Part shown: positions 1 to 7,376 of the stretch, in pieces
Numbering within the stretch: the first letter of the stretch is position 1
How the letters are laid out: each line of letters opens with the position of its first letter
Assembly (NCBI GenBank): GCA_027022775.1
Contig: JALVXO010000233.1
Span: 1-7,519, forward strand
Length of the DNA: 7,519 bases
Direction: 5' to 3'
DNA from: Campylobacteraceae bacterium
GTDB lineage: Bacteria; Campylobacterota; Campylobacteria; Campylobacterales; Sulfurovaceae
Position numbers and translations under genes: made by a program
The notes under the pieces: generated by a model
The model's database searches: none
Told to the model about the DNA's origin: nothing
What the model saw: only the letters and a program-made list of their open reading frames with translations

Positions 1-284
1 CGCACTGTTATAATTGCGCAATTTATCAATTTGGCACCGCGCAATACATTAAGAGTCGGCACACCGGCTGCCCCTTTTGGCTCGCCGTCGTCACTGCTGT
101 TTTCTTCTATCTGGCCATAACTGTTTAGCACCCTGTATGCCCAGACAATATGGGAAGCTTTTGGATGGGCTTGCTTAAGCTCTTTTAATTTATCTTTAAA
201 GCTTTCTGCCGGCAGGGCGAAAGATATAAATTTGGATTTTTTTACCTCTATTTGGGTATTAACTTCATTTTCGATACAATTCAT
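1..284 (-). CDS. IMPACT/YigZ-family protein, N-terminal part (runs off the left edge)
   Basis: The first 94 residues of a protein of the IMPACT/YigZ (UPF0029) family; the rest lies outside the window. Family members are usually about 200 residues, so roughly half is seen. The diagnostic motifs are in order: KKSKFI at residues 15-20, HPKASHIVWAYR at 40-51, and SDDGEPKGAAGVPTLNVL at 64-81, the family signature, which normally reads DDGEPxGTAGxP. No signal peptide or membrane segment is visible, so it should be cytosolic. The bacterial role is not firmly known; eukaryotic IMPACT acts on translational control through GCN2, and that should not be carried over. The ATG at 284 is the only standard start in frame, because an in-frame TAG lies at 296-294. 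There is no clear Shine-Dalgarno, only a weak GGTAG. It is divergent from the flavoprotein gene with a 27-base gap. Family call is sure; function is open. Confidence 0.9.
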   Translation of the reverse strand, partial: MNCIENEVNTQIEVKKSKFISFALPAESFKDKLKELKQAHPKASHIVWAYRVLNSYGQIEENSSDDGEPKGAAGVPTLNVLRGAKLINCAIITV

Positions 285-311
285 AATGCAATACTACCAT
301 AAAGAGGCAAA
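285..311. promoter_or_regulatory. 27-base divergent intergenic region
   Basis: This is all that separates the start codons of the YigZ-family gene (leftward) and the flavoprotein gene (rightward). It is too short for two independent promoters plus leaders, so if each gene has its own promoter, these must reach into the opposite coding sequence. Rightward -10-like hexamers are tacaat (275-280) and cataat (282-287), inside the YigZ-family gene. No convincing -35 box accompanies them; Campylobacterota promoters often lack one. No clear leftward promoter was found. The only firm element is the flavoprotein ribosome-binding site at its right end. Confidence 0.4.
303..307 (+). promoter_or_regulatory. 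Ribosome-binding site of the flavoprotein gene
   Basis: AGAGG lies four bases before the ATG at 312, which supports this start. A second ATG at 316 is out of frame, and the protein's dinucleotide-binding strand begins at residue 3, so no later start fits. Confidence 0.6.
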
Positions 312-1529
312 ATGTATGATGTAACAGTTGTAGGCGCCGGTGCAAGCGGCATGGCAAGCGCCATTTTGCTTGCAAGAAGCGGATTAAAAGTTTTGCTTTT
401 AGAAAAACAGCTGCGCGGCGGCAGAAAAATTTTAGCCAGCGGTAACGGGCGCTGCAATATTGCAAATATTAAATTCAGCCACAAAAATTATTACGGATTA
501 AACAGAAAAATCTTGCAAAGCGTTATTAACAGCTGTTCTTATGAAAAGATTAGAGATTTTTTCTTTTCCCTGGGACTTGATTTTATAGTAGACGATACAG
601 GAAAAGCGTTCCCTAAATCTATGCAGGCTGCTTCGGTTTTAAACTGCCTTGAAGCCGAAATCAAAAGACTTAAAATTGATGCTTATTACGGAATTACAAA
701 TTTAAACTTTTCTAAAAATTTTATTATTAACTTTAATAACAAAAGTGTTAAATCCAAAAAAGTCATTATAGCAGCCGGTTCTGTTGCAGCTTGGCAGCTT
801 GGCGGCTGTAAAGACGGGCTGGAAATTGCCAAAAAGTTTTCACACTCTATAACAGAGCCTGTTCCAGCTCTGGTACCGCTGGAGTCAAATGCCAAAATAT
901 GCAAATATTTAGCCGGGGTAAAAGTTAAAGCAAATGTAAAACTTATTGTAGAAAACAGAGAAATTAAAAGCTGTTTAGGAGATTTGCTATTTACAAAATA
1001 TGGCGTGAGCGGACTGACAGTATTGGATTTAAGCTTAAGGGCATCCCTCGCATTAAAAAGAGGCAAAAAGACGGCAATAAGCATAGATTTTTTTTATGAA
1101 TATGGCAAAAAAGAGCTGATTAGATATTTCAAAAGCAGAATAGACAAAAAAAGAAACCTTCCGCTGACAATCTGGCTGGGGGCTGTTTTGCATAATAAAA
1201 TATCCAGAGAAATTTTAAAAGAACTCAATTTACATGAGAAGTTTGAGAAAGATTTAAACAGTAAAAATTTAAAATTTTTAACCCACTATTTAAAAGAGTA
1301 TAAAATTGAGATACTCAAACCCAGAGATTTTAAGTATGCAGAGGTTGCCTATGGCGGGGTCAACTCTAACGAACTTGACATAAATTTACAAAGCAGTAAA
1401 ATAAAAGGGCTCTATTTTACAGGAGAAATTATCGATTTTGCCGGAGAGAGAGGCGGTTATAACTTTATTTTTGCCTGGTGCAGCGCTTTTAGGGCAGCCA
1501 ATGCTATTATAAAAGAGTTAAGCCCCTAA
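312..1529 (+). CDS. HI0933/YhiN-family FAD-dependent oxidoreductase (RdsA/BaiN-like)
   Basis: A complete 405-residue flavoprotein of the HI0933 family, close to the family's usual length of about 400. An FAD-binding Rossmann start, VVGAGASG, is at residues 6-13, with acidic E31 at the end of the second strand. The family hallmark GRKILASGNGRCNIAN is at 37-52, a second nucleotide-contacting strand IIAAGS at 152-157, GDLLFTKYGVSGLTVLDLS at 223-241, AYGGVNSNELD at 346-356, and the C-terminal FAD-closing block TGEIIDFAGERGGYNF at 370-385. No membrane segment or signal peptide is visible, so it is cytosolic. The E. coli member YhiN was recently reported as a 23S rRNA dihydrouridine synthase (RdsA, position 2449); the clostridial member BaiN acts in bile-acid dehydroxylation. 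With no bile-acid genes nearby, and with a lysine-rich sequence, an rRNA-modifying role is the better guess, but it is inference. It is convergent with nuoN and divergent from the YigZ-family gene, so probably a single-gene unit. Confidence 0.92.
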   Translation: MYDVTVVGAGASGMASAILLARSGLKVLLLEKQLRGGRKILASGNGRCNIANIKFSHKNYYGLNRKILQSVINSCSYEKIRDFFFSLGLDFIVDDTGKAFPKSMQAASVLNCLEAEIKRLKIDAYYGITNLNFSKNFIINFNNKSVKSKKVIIAAGSVAAWQLGGCKDGLEIAKKFSHSITEPVPALVPLESNAKICKYLAGVKVKANVKLIVENREIKSCLGDLLFTKYGVSGLTVLDLSLRASLALKRGKKTAISIDFFYEYGKKELIRYFKSRIDKKRNLPLTIWLGAVLHNKISREILKELNLHEKFEKDLNSKNLKFLTHYLKEYKIEILKPRDFKYAEVAYGGVNSNELDINLQSSKIKGLYFTGEIIDFAGERGGYNFIFAWCSAFRAANAIIKELSP

Positions 1530-1536
1530 AAATTAT

Positions 1537-1556
1537 GCTCCGCAAAAATGCGGAAC
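1537..1556 (-). terminator. Hairpin terminator at the end of the nuo operon
   Basis: In the leftward RNA the arms GUUCCGCA and UGCGGAGC form an 8-bp stem, including one G-U wobble, around a UUUU loop. After AUAA there follows a run of five U (1532-1528). In the rightward RNA the same site loses one pair (C opposite A), leaving a 6-bp core, and the following bases (1555-1569) contain no clean U-run. The site therefore looks built mainly to end the nuo transcript, 12 bases after the nuoN stop. It may also weakly stop the flavoprotein transcript coming the other way. The U-run overlaps the flavoprotein's TAA stop. Confidence 0.65.
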
Positions 1557-1567
1557 TGTTAAATATT

Positions 1568-3058
1568 TTAATATCCGCTGGCGCCTACTAAATCTGTAAT
1601 AAAACTCATTAACGGATTTATATAGAATACTGATGTTATAGTTACAAAAGCCGCAATTCCAATTACAAGTTCAAGCGAGAATGCGCGGTTTGCGTAAACC
1701 ACTTTGCCTTGATTGTCTGCTGGAGATTTCAAGAACATATAAACAATCAGTTTTAAATAGTAGTAAACTGCAATGGCGCTGTTTAATGCCATAATTATTG
1801 CTACAGTGTAATGTCCTGAATCCACAATAGCGCTTAAAACATACATTTTGCCCCAGAAAAGACTAAACGGCGGAACACCTGCAAGCGAAAGCATAAATAC
1901 CGCCATAATAACTGCAGGGATAGGGGCAATTTTAATCATGCCAGCAAATTTGCTGTATGGGTGGTGGAATCTGTCATGGTGGATATTATATTTATGACGG
2001 CTTATCCAAAGCATTGCAAAAGCGCCAAGGTTTGTAAAGAGGAACAATCCGTAATACAAGAAAATAGATGAATACCCTTTAGTTGTATCCAAAGCGATTG
2101 CAACCATTACAAAACCGGCATGAGAGATAGAGCTATATGCAAGCATTCTTTTTACATCTTCTTGCACAAGCGCCATCATATTTGCAGCGGTTGTTGTAAC
2201 CACAGCCAATACAATAATTGCCATTTTAACAACTTTTATATCCAATTCCATATATACGCCAAATAGCCTGATAGCAACAACCATCATAGCAACTTTTGGA
2301 ACAATAGACATATAACCTGCCATTGGAGCGCTTGCACCCTCATAAGTATCCGGCGTCCACATGTGGAAAGGAATTAAAGATACTTTAAATCCTATTGCAA
2401 CAATCATAAACAGAGCGCCGCCGATTACTGGAATTAACATTCCTATCTCATTTTGTCTCTCTTGCATTACTGCAGCAATTGAGAAAATTTCAACCGAACC
2501 GGTAACTGCATAAATTGCAGCAGCACCCATAGCAAAAAATCCTGCCGCCATAGCACCCATTGTAAAATATTTAATTGCAGCTTCATGCGCAAGGCGGGTA
2601 TTGTGCATTGCAATAAGTGTATATAGAGCCAGTGAACCGGTCTCTAATCCTACAAAAATCAAAATCAAATTATCGCTTGCTGCCATAAACTGGAAGCCAA
2701 AAACCATAAACAGAAAGAGTGAGAAAAATTCCGGATAAGAGAAATCGTGGAACTTTCTCTTTGTAAGCGCCAATGGTATAAAGAGCATAGAGCCCGCCAG
2801 TATCAGCAGCTGCCCAAGCAGCGATACTCCGTCAATTAAAATTGTATCAAACAATCCTCTTTGATTCGTGCTTAAGCTTAAATTTGCCCCGATTGCAATA
2901 AAAAGCGTAAGCATTGCCAAAGTAACATAAAGCGTTTTATCAAGATTTGGCTTAATCAAATCTATACACAAAATTACCAATGCACCGACAAGAGTTACCA
3001 GCATCGGCGACATAGTAACCAAATTCAAAGAGCTTAAATCAAAATTTATAGGCGCCAT
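1568..3058 (-). CDS. nuoN: NADH-quinone oxidoreductase subunit N (NuoN)
   Basis: A complete 496-residue antiporter-like subunit of the complex I membrane arm, about the usual length (E. coli near 485), expected to have 14 membrane helices and to pump one proton. The charged residues of the proton path are all present: E139 in FVGLETGSLALY, K225 in GFKVSLIPFHMW, K255 in SIVPKVA, K303 in QEDVKRMLAYSSISHAG, and K404 in PFSLFWGKMY, the counterpart of the terminal lysine (K395) in E. coli NuoN. The motif PDTYEGASAP at 236-245 is typical of NuoN rather than NuoL or NuoM. The start is fixed by an AAAGGAGG sequence (3073-3066) seven bases upstream, and its ATG shares one base with the nuoM stop (TAATG). 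It is the last gene of the operon and is followed by a hairpin terminator. A histidine-rich loop (residues 355-366) is unusual. Identity is near certain. Confidence 0.97.
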   Translation of the reverse strand: MAPINFDLSSLNLVTMSPMLVTLVGALVILCIDLIKPNLDKTLYVTLAMLTLFIAIGANLSLSTNQRGLFDTILIDGVSLLGQLLILAGSMLFIPLALTKRKFHDFSYPEFFSLFLFMVFGFQFMAASDNLILIFVGLETGSLALYTLIAMHNTRLAHEAAIKYFTMGAMAAGFFAMGAAAIYAVTGSVEIFSIAAVMQERQNEIGMLIPVIGGALFMIVAIGFKVSLIPFHMWTPDTYEGASAPMAGYMSIVPKVAMMVVAIRLFGVYMELDIKVVKMAIIVLAVVTTTAANMMALVQEDVKRMLAYSSISHAGFVMVAIALDTTKGYSSIFLYYGLFLFTNLGAFAMLWISRHKYNIHHDRFHHPYSKFAGMIKIAPIPAVIMAVFMLSLAGVPPFSLFWGKMYVLSAIVDSGHYTVAIIMALNSAIAVYYYLKLIVYMFLKSPADNQGKVVYANRAFSLELVIGIAAFVTITSVFYINPLMSFITDLVGASGY

Positions 3059-4584
3059 TATTTTGCCTCCTTTGCATCTTTGCTAACTAAAATAATCTTT
3101 TTAGCCTTATCAGTCTGGGCTTTTTTATGCATCAACTGCACCAAAGCTTTTGTAGAGTTGTCAATCGGTTCTAAAACAGGTTTTGGGTAAACACCAAGCC
3201 AGATAACAATTGCCACAAGCGGAACCAGCGCCCAAAGCTCTTTGCTGTCTAAATCTTTTAGTTTCTCATTTTCAGGATTTGCAAGAGGCCCAAAGAAACT
3301 CTTTTTAACAACAGAGAGCATATAAACCGCACCTACAATAATTGATGTTCCTGCAAGTATAGTCATTATAGGAGAGACTTTAAAGAAACCTGCCAAAGAG
3401 AGGTACTCTCCGATAAATCCTATTGTTAAAGGCAACCCTACAGATGCCATTGTCATTACTACAAATATAGTCGCATAAGTCGGCATAACTTTTGCCAAGC
3501 CGCCAAATTCGCTCATAAGTTTTGTGTGTCTTCTGTCGTAAATCACCCCAACAAGCATAAACAGAGCGCCTGAAACTATACCGTGAGAGAGCATTTGGAA
3601 AATAGAACCGCTGATTCCTTCAACATTCATAGCAAATGTTCCTAAAATAATTACACCCATGTGGGAGATTGAGCTGTATGCAATTACCTGTTTCATATCT
3701 TTTTGAGCGTATGCCACCATTGCGGTGTAAATAATCATGATAATTGCAAGAATTGCTATAGGTAAAATAAATGCCACAGATGCATCCGGGAATAGCGGCA
3801 GAGAGAATCTGACAAAACCGTAACTACCCATTTTAAGCAATACAGCCGCTAATATTACAGAACCGACTGTCGGAGCCTGTCCGTGCGCATAAGGAAGCCA
3901 TGTATGGAACGGGAACATTGGAACTTTGATGGCAAAACCAAGGAAAAATGCCCAGAATAGAATAGTCTGCACATCTGTAGGCAGAAGCAATCCATACCAG
4001 TCTGTCAAAGAGAAACTCCACACACCTGTAGTTGCATGATAAATGTATGCCAGGTATAAAATACCTACCAGCATTACAAGCGAACCGGCAAATGTATAGA
4101 TAAAGAATTTAATTGCCGCATAAAGCTTCTTTGGTCCACCCCATGCACCGATAATATAAAGCATAGGAACCAAAGAGAATTCCCAAAAAATATAGAACAA
4201 AATTACATCTAAAGATACAAACACCCCAATCATTGCCACTTCTAGGAAAAGAAGAGTAATAATCATATTTTTTAAATCCTCTTTAATGCTTAATGCTACA
4301 ATTCCTAAAAGCGTCATAAGGGTTGAGAGGATTACAATAAATAGGCTTATTCCATCAACCCCTAAATAGTAACTTATTCCAAATTCAGGTATTAATGAGA
4401 TTTTTTCTACAAATTGCATACCTGCATCTGTTGTATCAAACGACATCCAAAGCCACAGCGAGAGCAAAAACTCTGCAGCGGCCACCACTATACCGTAAAC
4501 TCTAATGCTGTTTTTGTTAACAAAAAAGCCAAAAACTCCAGCAATTAGAGGGAAGAAAATTAAAACGCTTAAAATATTTGACAT
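3058..4584 (-). CDS. nuoM: NADH-quinone oxidoreductase subunit M (NuoM)
   Basis: A complete 508-residue antiporter-like pumping subunit (E. coli about 509), expected to have 14 helices in the inner membrane. Key residues seen: E135 in FWEFSLVPMLYIIGAWGG, K220 in GFAIKVPMFPFHTWLP, K251 in VLLKMGSYG, K295 and K298 near H308 in IAYSSISHMG, H334 in MLSHGIVSGALF, and E393 in GFIGEYLSLAGF. E393 matches the terminal glutamate (E407 in E. coli) that marks NuoM, where NuoL and NuoN have lysine. The loop after the broken helix reads LPYAHGQAPTVGS, with tyrosine (Y232) where many homologues have aspartate. The last 22 residues or so form a lysine-rich tail. The start is supported by AAGGAG (4597-4592) with a seven-base spacer; this overlaps the nuoL TAA stop, and the intergenic gap is 11 bases. 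Identity is near certain. Confidence 0.97.
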   Translation of the reverse strand: MSNILSVLIFFPLIAGVFGFFVNKNSIRVYGIVVAAAEFLLSLWLWMSFDTTDAGMQFVEKISLIPEFGISYYLGVDGISLFIVILSTLMTLLGIVALSIKEDLKNMIITLLFLEVAMIGVFVSLDVILFYIFWEFSLVPMLYIIGAWGGPKKLYAAIKFFIYTFAGSLVMLVGILYLAYIYHATTGVWSFSLTDWYGLLLPTDVQTILFWAFFLGFAIKVPMFPFHTWLPYAHGQAPTVGSVILAAVLLKMGSYGFVRFSLPLFPDASVAFILPIAILAIIMIIYTAMVAYAQKDMKQVIAYSSISHMGVIILGTFAMNVEGISGSIFQMLSHGIVSGALFMLVGVIYDRRHTKLMSEFGGLAKVMPTYATIFVVMTMASVGLPLTIGFIGEYLSLAGFFKVSPIMTILAGTSIIVGAVYMLSVVKKSFFGPLANPENEKLKDLDSKELWALVPLVAIVIWLGVYPKPVLEPIDNSTKALVQLMHKKAQTDKAKKIILVSKDAKEAK

Positions 4585-4595
4585 ACGCTCTCTCC

Positions 4596-6494
4596 TTACT
4601 TAATAACAACAGATATAACTGTTATTAGTGTTACAAAAATCAAACCTGCCGCCATCCATTTAAGGTAAGTTGACAAGTTTCCGTTTTGCGCTCTTCTACT
4701 AACATCACCTGTTGTCTCAACAGCTTTAGCAATTCCGTCAACTGTTGCATCGACCACCTGCATATCAATCTCTTGCCATGCAATATCAGATAGCTCTTTA
4801 TACGGTTTTGCAAATGCTTTTTCATAAAGAACCGGAATATAATACTGGTTATACAGCAATTTATACAGTTTATTATTCTGTTCAAAATTAAGGTCTCTTT
4901 TTAAACCTTTAGAGTATTTAATAAATGCCACAATAATACCTGTTAAAGCAATTGCTGTCGTAACCAGCGTTAAAATCCATACCATGTGGTGTGTATGCTC
5001 GCTCATCTCATACGCCGGCAGCAGTTTTGTTACAAACTCTACAAAATCCTCTTTGTAGAAACCAAAAATTACTGCCAAAATTGCAAGAGGAGCCATCGCC
5101 CAAAGAGCATAAGCTTTTGCTTCATGCGGATGTGCGCCGATTTCATGGTATCTCTCATCTCCAAAGAATACCAGGAATACTTGGCGGAAGCTGTAGAATG
5201 CTGTCAATCCGGCTGTCAGCCAAAGCGTAAACCAGATTCCGTAAGTGTGCTCATTAAATGCAACCTCTAAAATTGTATCTTTAGAGAAGAATCCTGCTAA
5301 CGGATAGATTCCTGAAAGCGCCAAAGATGCAAGGCCCATATAGAAGAATGTCCATCCCATCTGCTTTTTAAGTCCGCCCATTTTGAACATATCAAGCTCA
5401 TCATGCATTGCGTGCATAACATTACCTGCACCGATAAATAGAAGCGCTTTAAAGAATGCGTGGGCTGCAAGGTGGAAAAGTGCAACCCAGTATGCGCCAA
5501 GGCCGGCTGCAGCAAACATGTAACCTAGCTGGGATAGGGTTGAGTATGCAATAACTCTTTTTAAATCTCTGTTTACAAGCGCCATAGATGCTGCAAAAAT
5601 CGCTACAAATGTCCCTACAACCGCAATAAAGTAACCCACTTCAGGAATTTGGCTATAAAGAGGATTTGCTCTGATAACCAAATAAACACCTGCTGTAACC
5701 ATTGTAGCTGCGTGGATAAGTGCAGATACAGGTGTCGGACCCTCCATCGCATCAGCAAGCCAAGTGTGCAGCGGGAATTGGGCAGATTTACCCATTGCAC
5801 CGATAAAGAGCGCAATACCGATACCAACTAGCATACCGTGGCTTAACTGGTCTAAATGGGCAAACACTTCACTATATTTAACTGTCCCTAAATTCCAGTA
5901 AATCATAAAGATGCCAACAAGCATACCCAAATCGGCGATTCTGTTCATAATAAACGCTTCATTAGCCGCCCAGGACGGAGAGATAGAAGGGTTAACATCC
6001 CTTGTTTCGTCTTTTCTCTCATACCAAAATCCAATCAGCAGCCATGAGCAGACACCAACTCCTTCCCATCCGATAAACAGCCCTAAGAAGTTGTCGCTCA
6101 TAACCAAAACCATCATAGAGAAAACGAAAGCCGACAGATAAGAGAAGAATCTGTTAAAGCTTTTGTCGCTCTCCATATAGTAGTTTGAGTAAACATGAAC
6201 CACGGTAGATACAAGCGTAACAACACTCATCATTACAGCTGTTACCTGATCAACGGTAAAGCCAAATTTAATATCCATATCGCCGGCTTGAATCCAATCC
6301 ATAAGCGTTACAGAAACCGCTTTGCCGCTCTCATGAATATCAAGCAGAAGCGTAACAGAAGCCAGCAGGGATATACCAATAAGTATGGATGTAACAATCC
6401 CCACAAGCTGTATTTTAGGTTTCTGCGCAAAAAGCGCCGCAAAAAGCGAACTTACTAATGGAGCAAAAAGTGCAATATATACTAAATTCTCCAT
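4596..6494 (-). CDS. nuoL: NADH-quinone oxidoreductase subunit L (NuoL)
   Basis: A complete 632-residue distal pumping subunit of the complex I membrane arm (E. coli 613). Conserved residues in order: E144 in FIGWEGVGVCSWLLIGFW, K236 in GAMGKSAQFPLHTWLADAM, H261 after EGPTPVSALIHAATMVTAG, K312 in NRDLKRVIAYSTLSQLGYM, H341 and H345 in LFHLAAHAFFKALLF, and K405 in GFFSKD. Residues from about 535 to 605 are polar to amphipathic (PVLYEKAFAKPYKELSDIAW onward), and a hydrophobic helix closes the protein at about 611-631. This matches the long lateral helix and final anchor by which NuoL clamps NuoM and NuoN. The start ATG has AAGGGA (6507-6502) with a seven-base spacer, a weaker match than at the other nuo genes. 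nuoK ends four bases upstream. No frameshift or truncation is seen. Confidence 0.97.
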   Translation of the reverse strand: MENLVYIALFAPLVSSLFAALFAQKPKIQLVGIVTSILIGISLLASVTLLLDIHESGKAVSVTLMDWIQAGDMDIKFGFTVDQVTAVMMSVVTLVSTVVHVYSNYYMESDKSFNRFFSYLSAFVFSMMVLVMSDNFLGLFIGWEGVGVCSWLLIGFWYERKDETRDVNPSISPSWAANEAFIMNRIADLGMLVGIFMIYWNLGTVKYSEVFAHLDQLSHGMLVGIGIALFIGAMGKSAQFPLHTWLADAMEGPTPVSALIHAATMVTAGVYLVIRANPLYSQIPEVGYFIAVVGTFVAIFAASMALVNRDLKRVIAYSTLSQLGYMFAAAGLGAYWVALFHLAAHAFFKALLFIGAGNVMHAMHDELDMFKMGGLKKQMGWTFFYMGLASLALSGIYPLAGFFSKDTILEVAFNEHTYGIWFTLWLTAGLTAFYSFRQVFLVFFGDERYHEIGAHPHEAKAYALWAMAPLAILAVIFGFYKEDFVEFVTKLLPAYEMSEHTHHMVWILTLVTTAIALTGIIVAFIKYSKGLKRDLNFEQNNKLYKLLYNQYYIPVLYEKAFAKPYKELSDIAWQEIDMQVVDATVDGIAKAVETTGDVSRRAQNGNLSTYLKWMAAGLIFVTLITVISVVIK

Positions 6495-6498
6495 GACC

Positions 6499-6804
6499 CT
6501 ATCCCTTCATTATGCTTAAGTTATCTAAATCTAATGTGCCGTATTTTTTGTAGATTAAAATCAGCAATCCCAATCCAACGGCAACCTCACTTGCTGCAAT
6601 CGCAATGATAAACAGAGCAAACATTTGACCGCTTAAATCCCCAATATGTGTAGAGATAGCCGCAAAAGCGATATTTGCCGCATTTAGCATAATCTCTGTT
6701 GCAAAAAAGAGCATCAAAAGATTTTTACGGCGCAAAACACCGGCCAGCCCTACAGCAAACAAAATTGCCGAGAGCACTAAATAGTGTGTTAATCCAATAG
6801 TCAT
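6499..6804 (-). CDS. nuoK: NADH-quinone oxidoreductase subunit K (NuoK)
   Basis: A complete 101-residue, three-helix subunit of the complex I membrane arm, related to MrpC; E. coli NuoK is about 100 residues. It carries the two membrane glutamates needed for proton transfer: E37 in FFATEIMLNAANIAF and E73 in IIAIAASEVAVGLGLLILIY. The motif RRKNLLMLFFATEIMLNAAN (25-44) is the clearest family mark. The start ATG overlaps the nuoJ stop as ATGA (6804-6801), preceded by a strong AAAGGAGGA (6819-6811) inside the nuoJ end, so translation is likely coupled. The gene stops with TAG, four bases before nuoL, and its last codons hold the nuoL ribosome-binding site. Together with NuoJ it bridges the quinone-site region and the antiporter-like subunits. 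Confidence 0.96.
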   Translation of the reverse strand: MTIGLTHYLVLSAILFAVGLAGVLRRKNLLMLFFATEIMLNAANIAFAAISTHIGDLSGQMFALFIIAIAASEVAVGLGLLILIYKKYGTLDLDNLSIMKG

Positions 6805-7367
6805 TTTTGCTCCTCCTTTGCTACGGTTTCAGGATCCGCATCTATATAAATTTCTGACAGACTCTCATCCATCTTTTTACTTGCTAAAACAATTCCTGCA
6901 ATCATTGCAACAAGCAACATTACCGCTGCAACTTCAAACGGAACCAGATATTTTGTAAATAGAACTTCTCCAATCACATGCGGATTGTCAGCCCCTTTTG
7001 TTCCGGTAACCAAAGCTTTTATATTCTCTCCGATTTTTGGCGCTGCAAATATTGCAACCAAAATCACAGCACTAATACCGCTTAACAAAAACACAATGCC
7101 AGCAGGCGAATTTTTCTCTTTTACATCTCTTGTTGCATCAAAAAACATCATTCCAAACGCATAAAGCGCCATTACTGCACCCGAATAAACCACAAGCTGC
7201 ACCGCGCCTAAAAAGTCAGCGCCCATTATGAAAAAGAGCCCCGAAATCAGCACCATTCCCGCTGCCAATGCACTCATTGCATAAAGAATGTTTCTGCTAA
7301 ATGCGGTAACTAAAAAGAGACCTGTTATTAATATTGAAAATAGATAAAATGCTACTGTTTCCATCAT
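6801..7367 (-). CDS. nuoJ: NADH-quinone oxidoreductase subunit J (NuoJ)
   Basis: A complete subunit of 188 residues from the first ATG, or 187 from the second (E. coli about 184), with five predicted membrane helices. The third helix has the family pattern AVQLVVYSGAVMALYAFGMM (residues 55-74), with Y61 matching the tyrosine near the flexible bulge of this helix, and the last helix has FEVAAVMLLVAMIAGIVLASKK (residues 144-165). The C-terminal 20 or so residues are acidic (DADPETVAKEEQK) and should lie in the cytoplasm. NuoJ helps pass the conformational signal from the quinone site to the pumps. The gene begins ATGATG; the ribosome-binding site lies only two bases from the first ATG but five from the second (7364), so the second is the likelier start. 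nuoI ends seven bases upstream and nuoK overlaps its stop by four bases. Confidence 0.96.
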   Translation of the reverse strand: MMETVAFYLFSILITGLFLVTAFSRNILYAMSALAAGMVLISGLFFIMGADFLGAVQLVVYSGAVMALYAFGMMFFDATRDVKEKNSPAGIVFLLSGISAVILVAIFAAPKIGENIKALVTGTKGADNPHVIGEVLFTKYLVPFEVAAVMLLVAMIAGIVLASKKMDESLSEIYIDADPETVAKEEQK

Positions 7368-7369
7368 CT

Positions 7370-7376
7370 CTCCTTT
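7370..7376 (-). promoter_or_regulatory. nuoJ ribosome-binding site, overlapping the nuoI stop
   Basis: AAAGGAG lies immediately before the ATGATG start of nuoJ and shares two bases with the nuoI TAA stop (7377-7375). The spacing of two bases to the first ATG is too tight, and five bases to the second is workable. This favours position 7364 as the true start and predicts that terminating nuoI ribosomes feed nuoJ. Confidence 0.7.

Noticed and set aside
686..1084. 132-codon minus-strand frame inside the flavoprotein gene
   Set aside because: It is antisense to conserved FAD-family sequence. Its hydrophobic look comes from reverse-reading lysine and asparagine codons as phenylalanine and leucine.
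312..1529. Bile-acid dehydroxylation (BaiN) role for the flavoprotein
   Set aside because: The name is spread by family-level homology; no bai genes are nearby and the family is very widespread.
4986..5270. Plus-strand open frames of 79-94 codons over the 3' half of nuoL
   Set aside because: They lie antisense to clearly coding nuoL, lack a ribosome-binding site, and have compositions (many Cys, Arg, Gln) expected of a shadow frame.
5911..6458. Two plus-strand frames of 76 and 87 codons antisense to nuoL
   Set aside because: Same reasoning: low-complexity shadow frames over a conserved gene, with no recognisable motif.
1568..6804. K-L-M-N cluster as a hydrogenase (Hyf/Hyc) or Mrp antiporter module
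   Set aside because: The I-J-K-L-M-N order, full-length NuoJ and NuoK, the NuoN-type PDTYEGASAP motif and the terminal Lys/Glu/Lys pattern of L/M/N all fit complex I.
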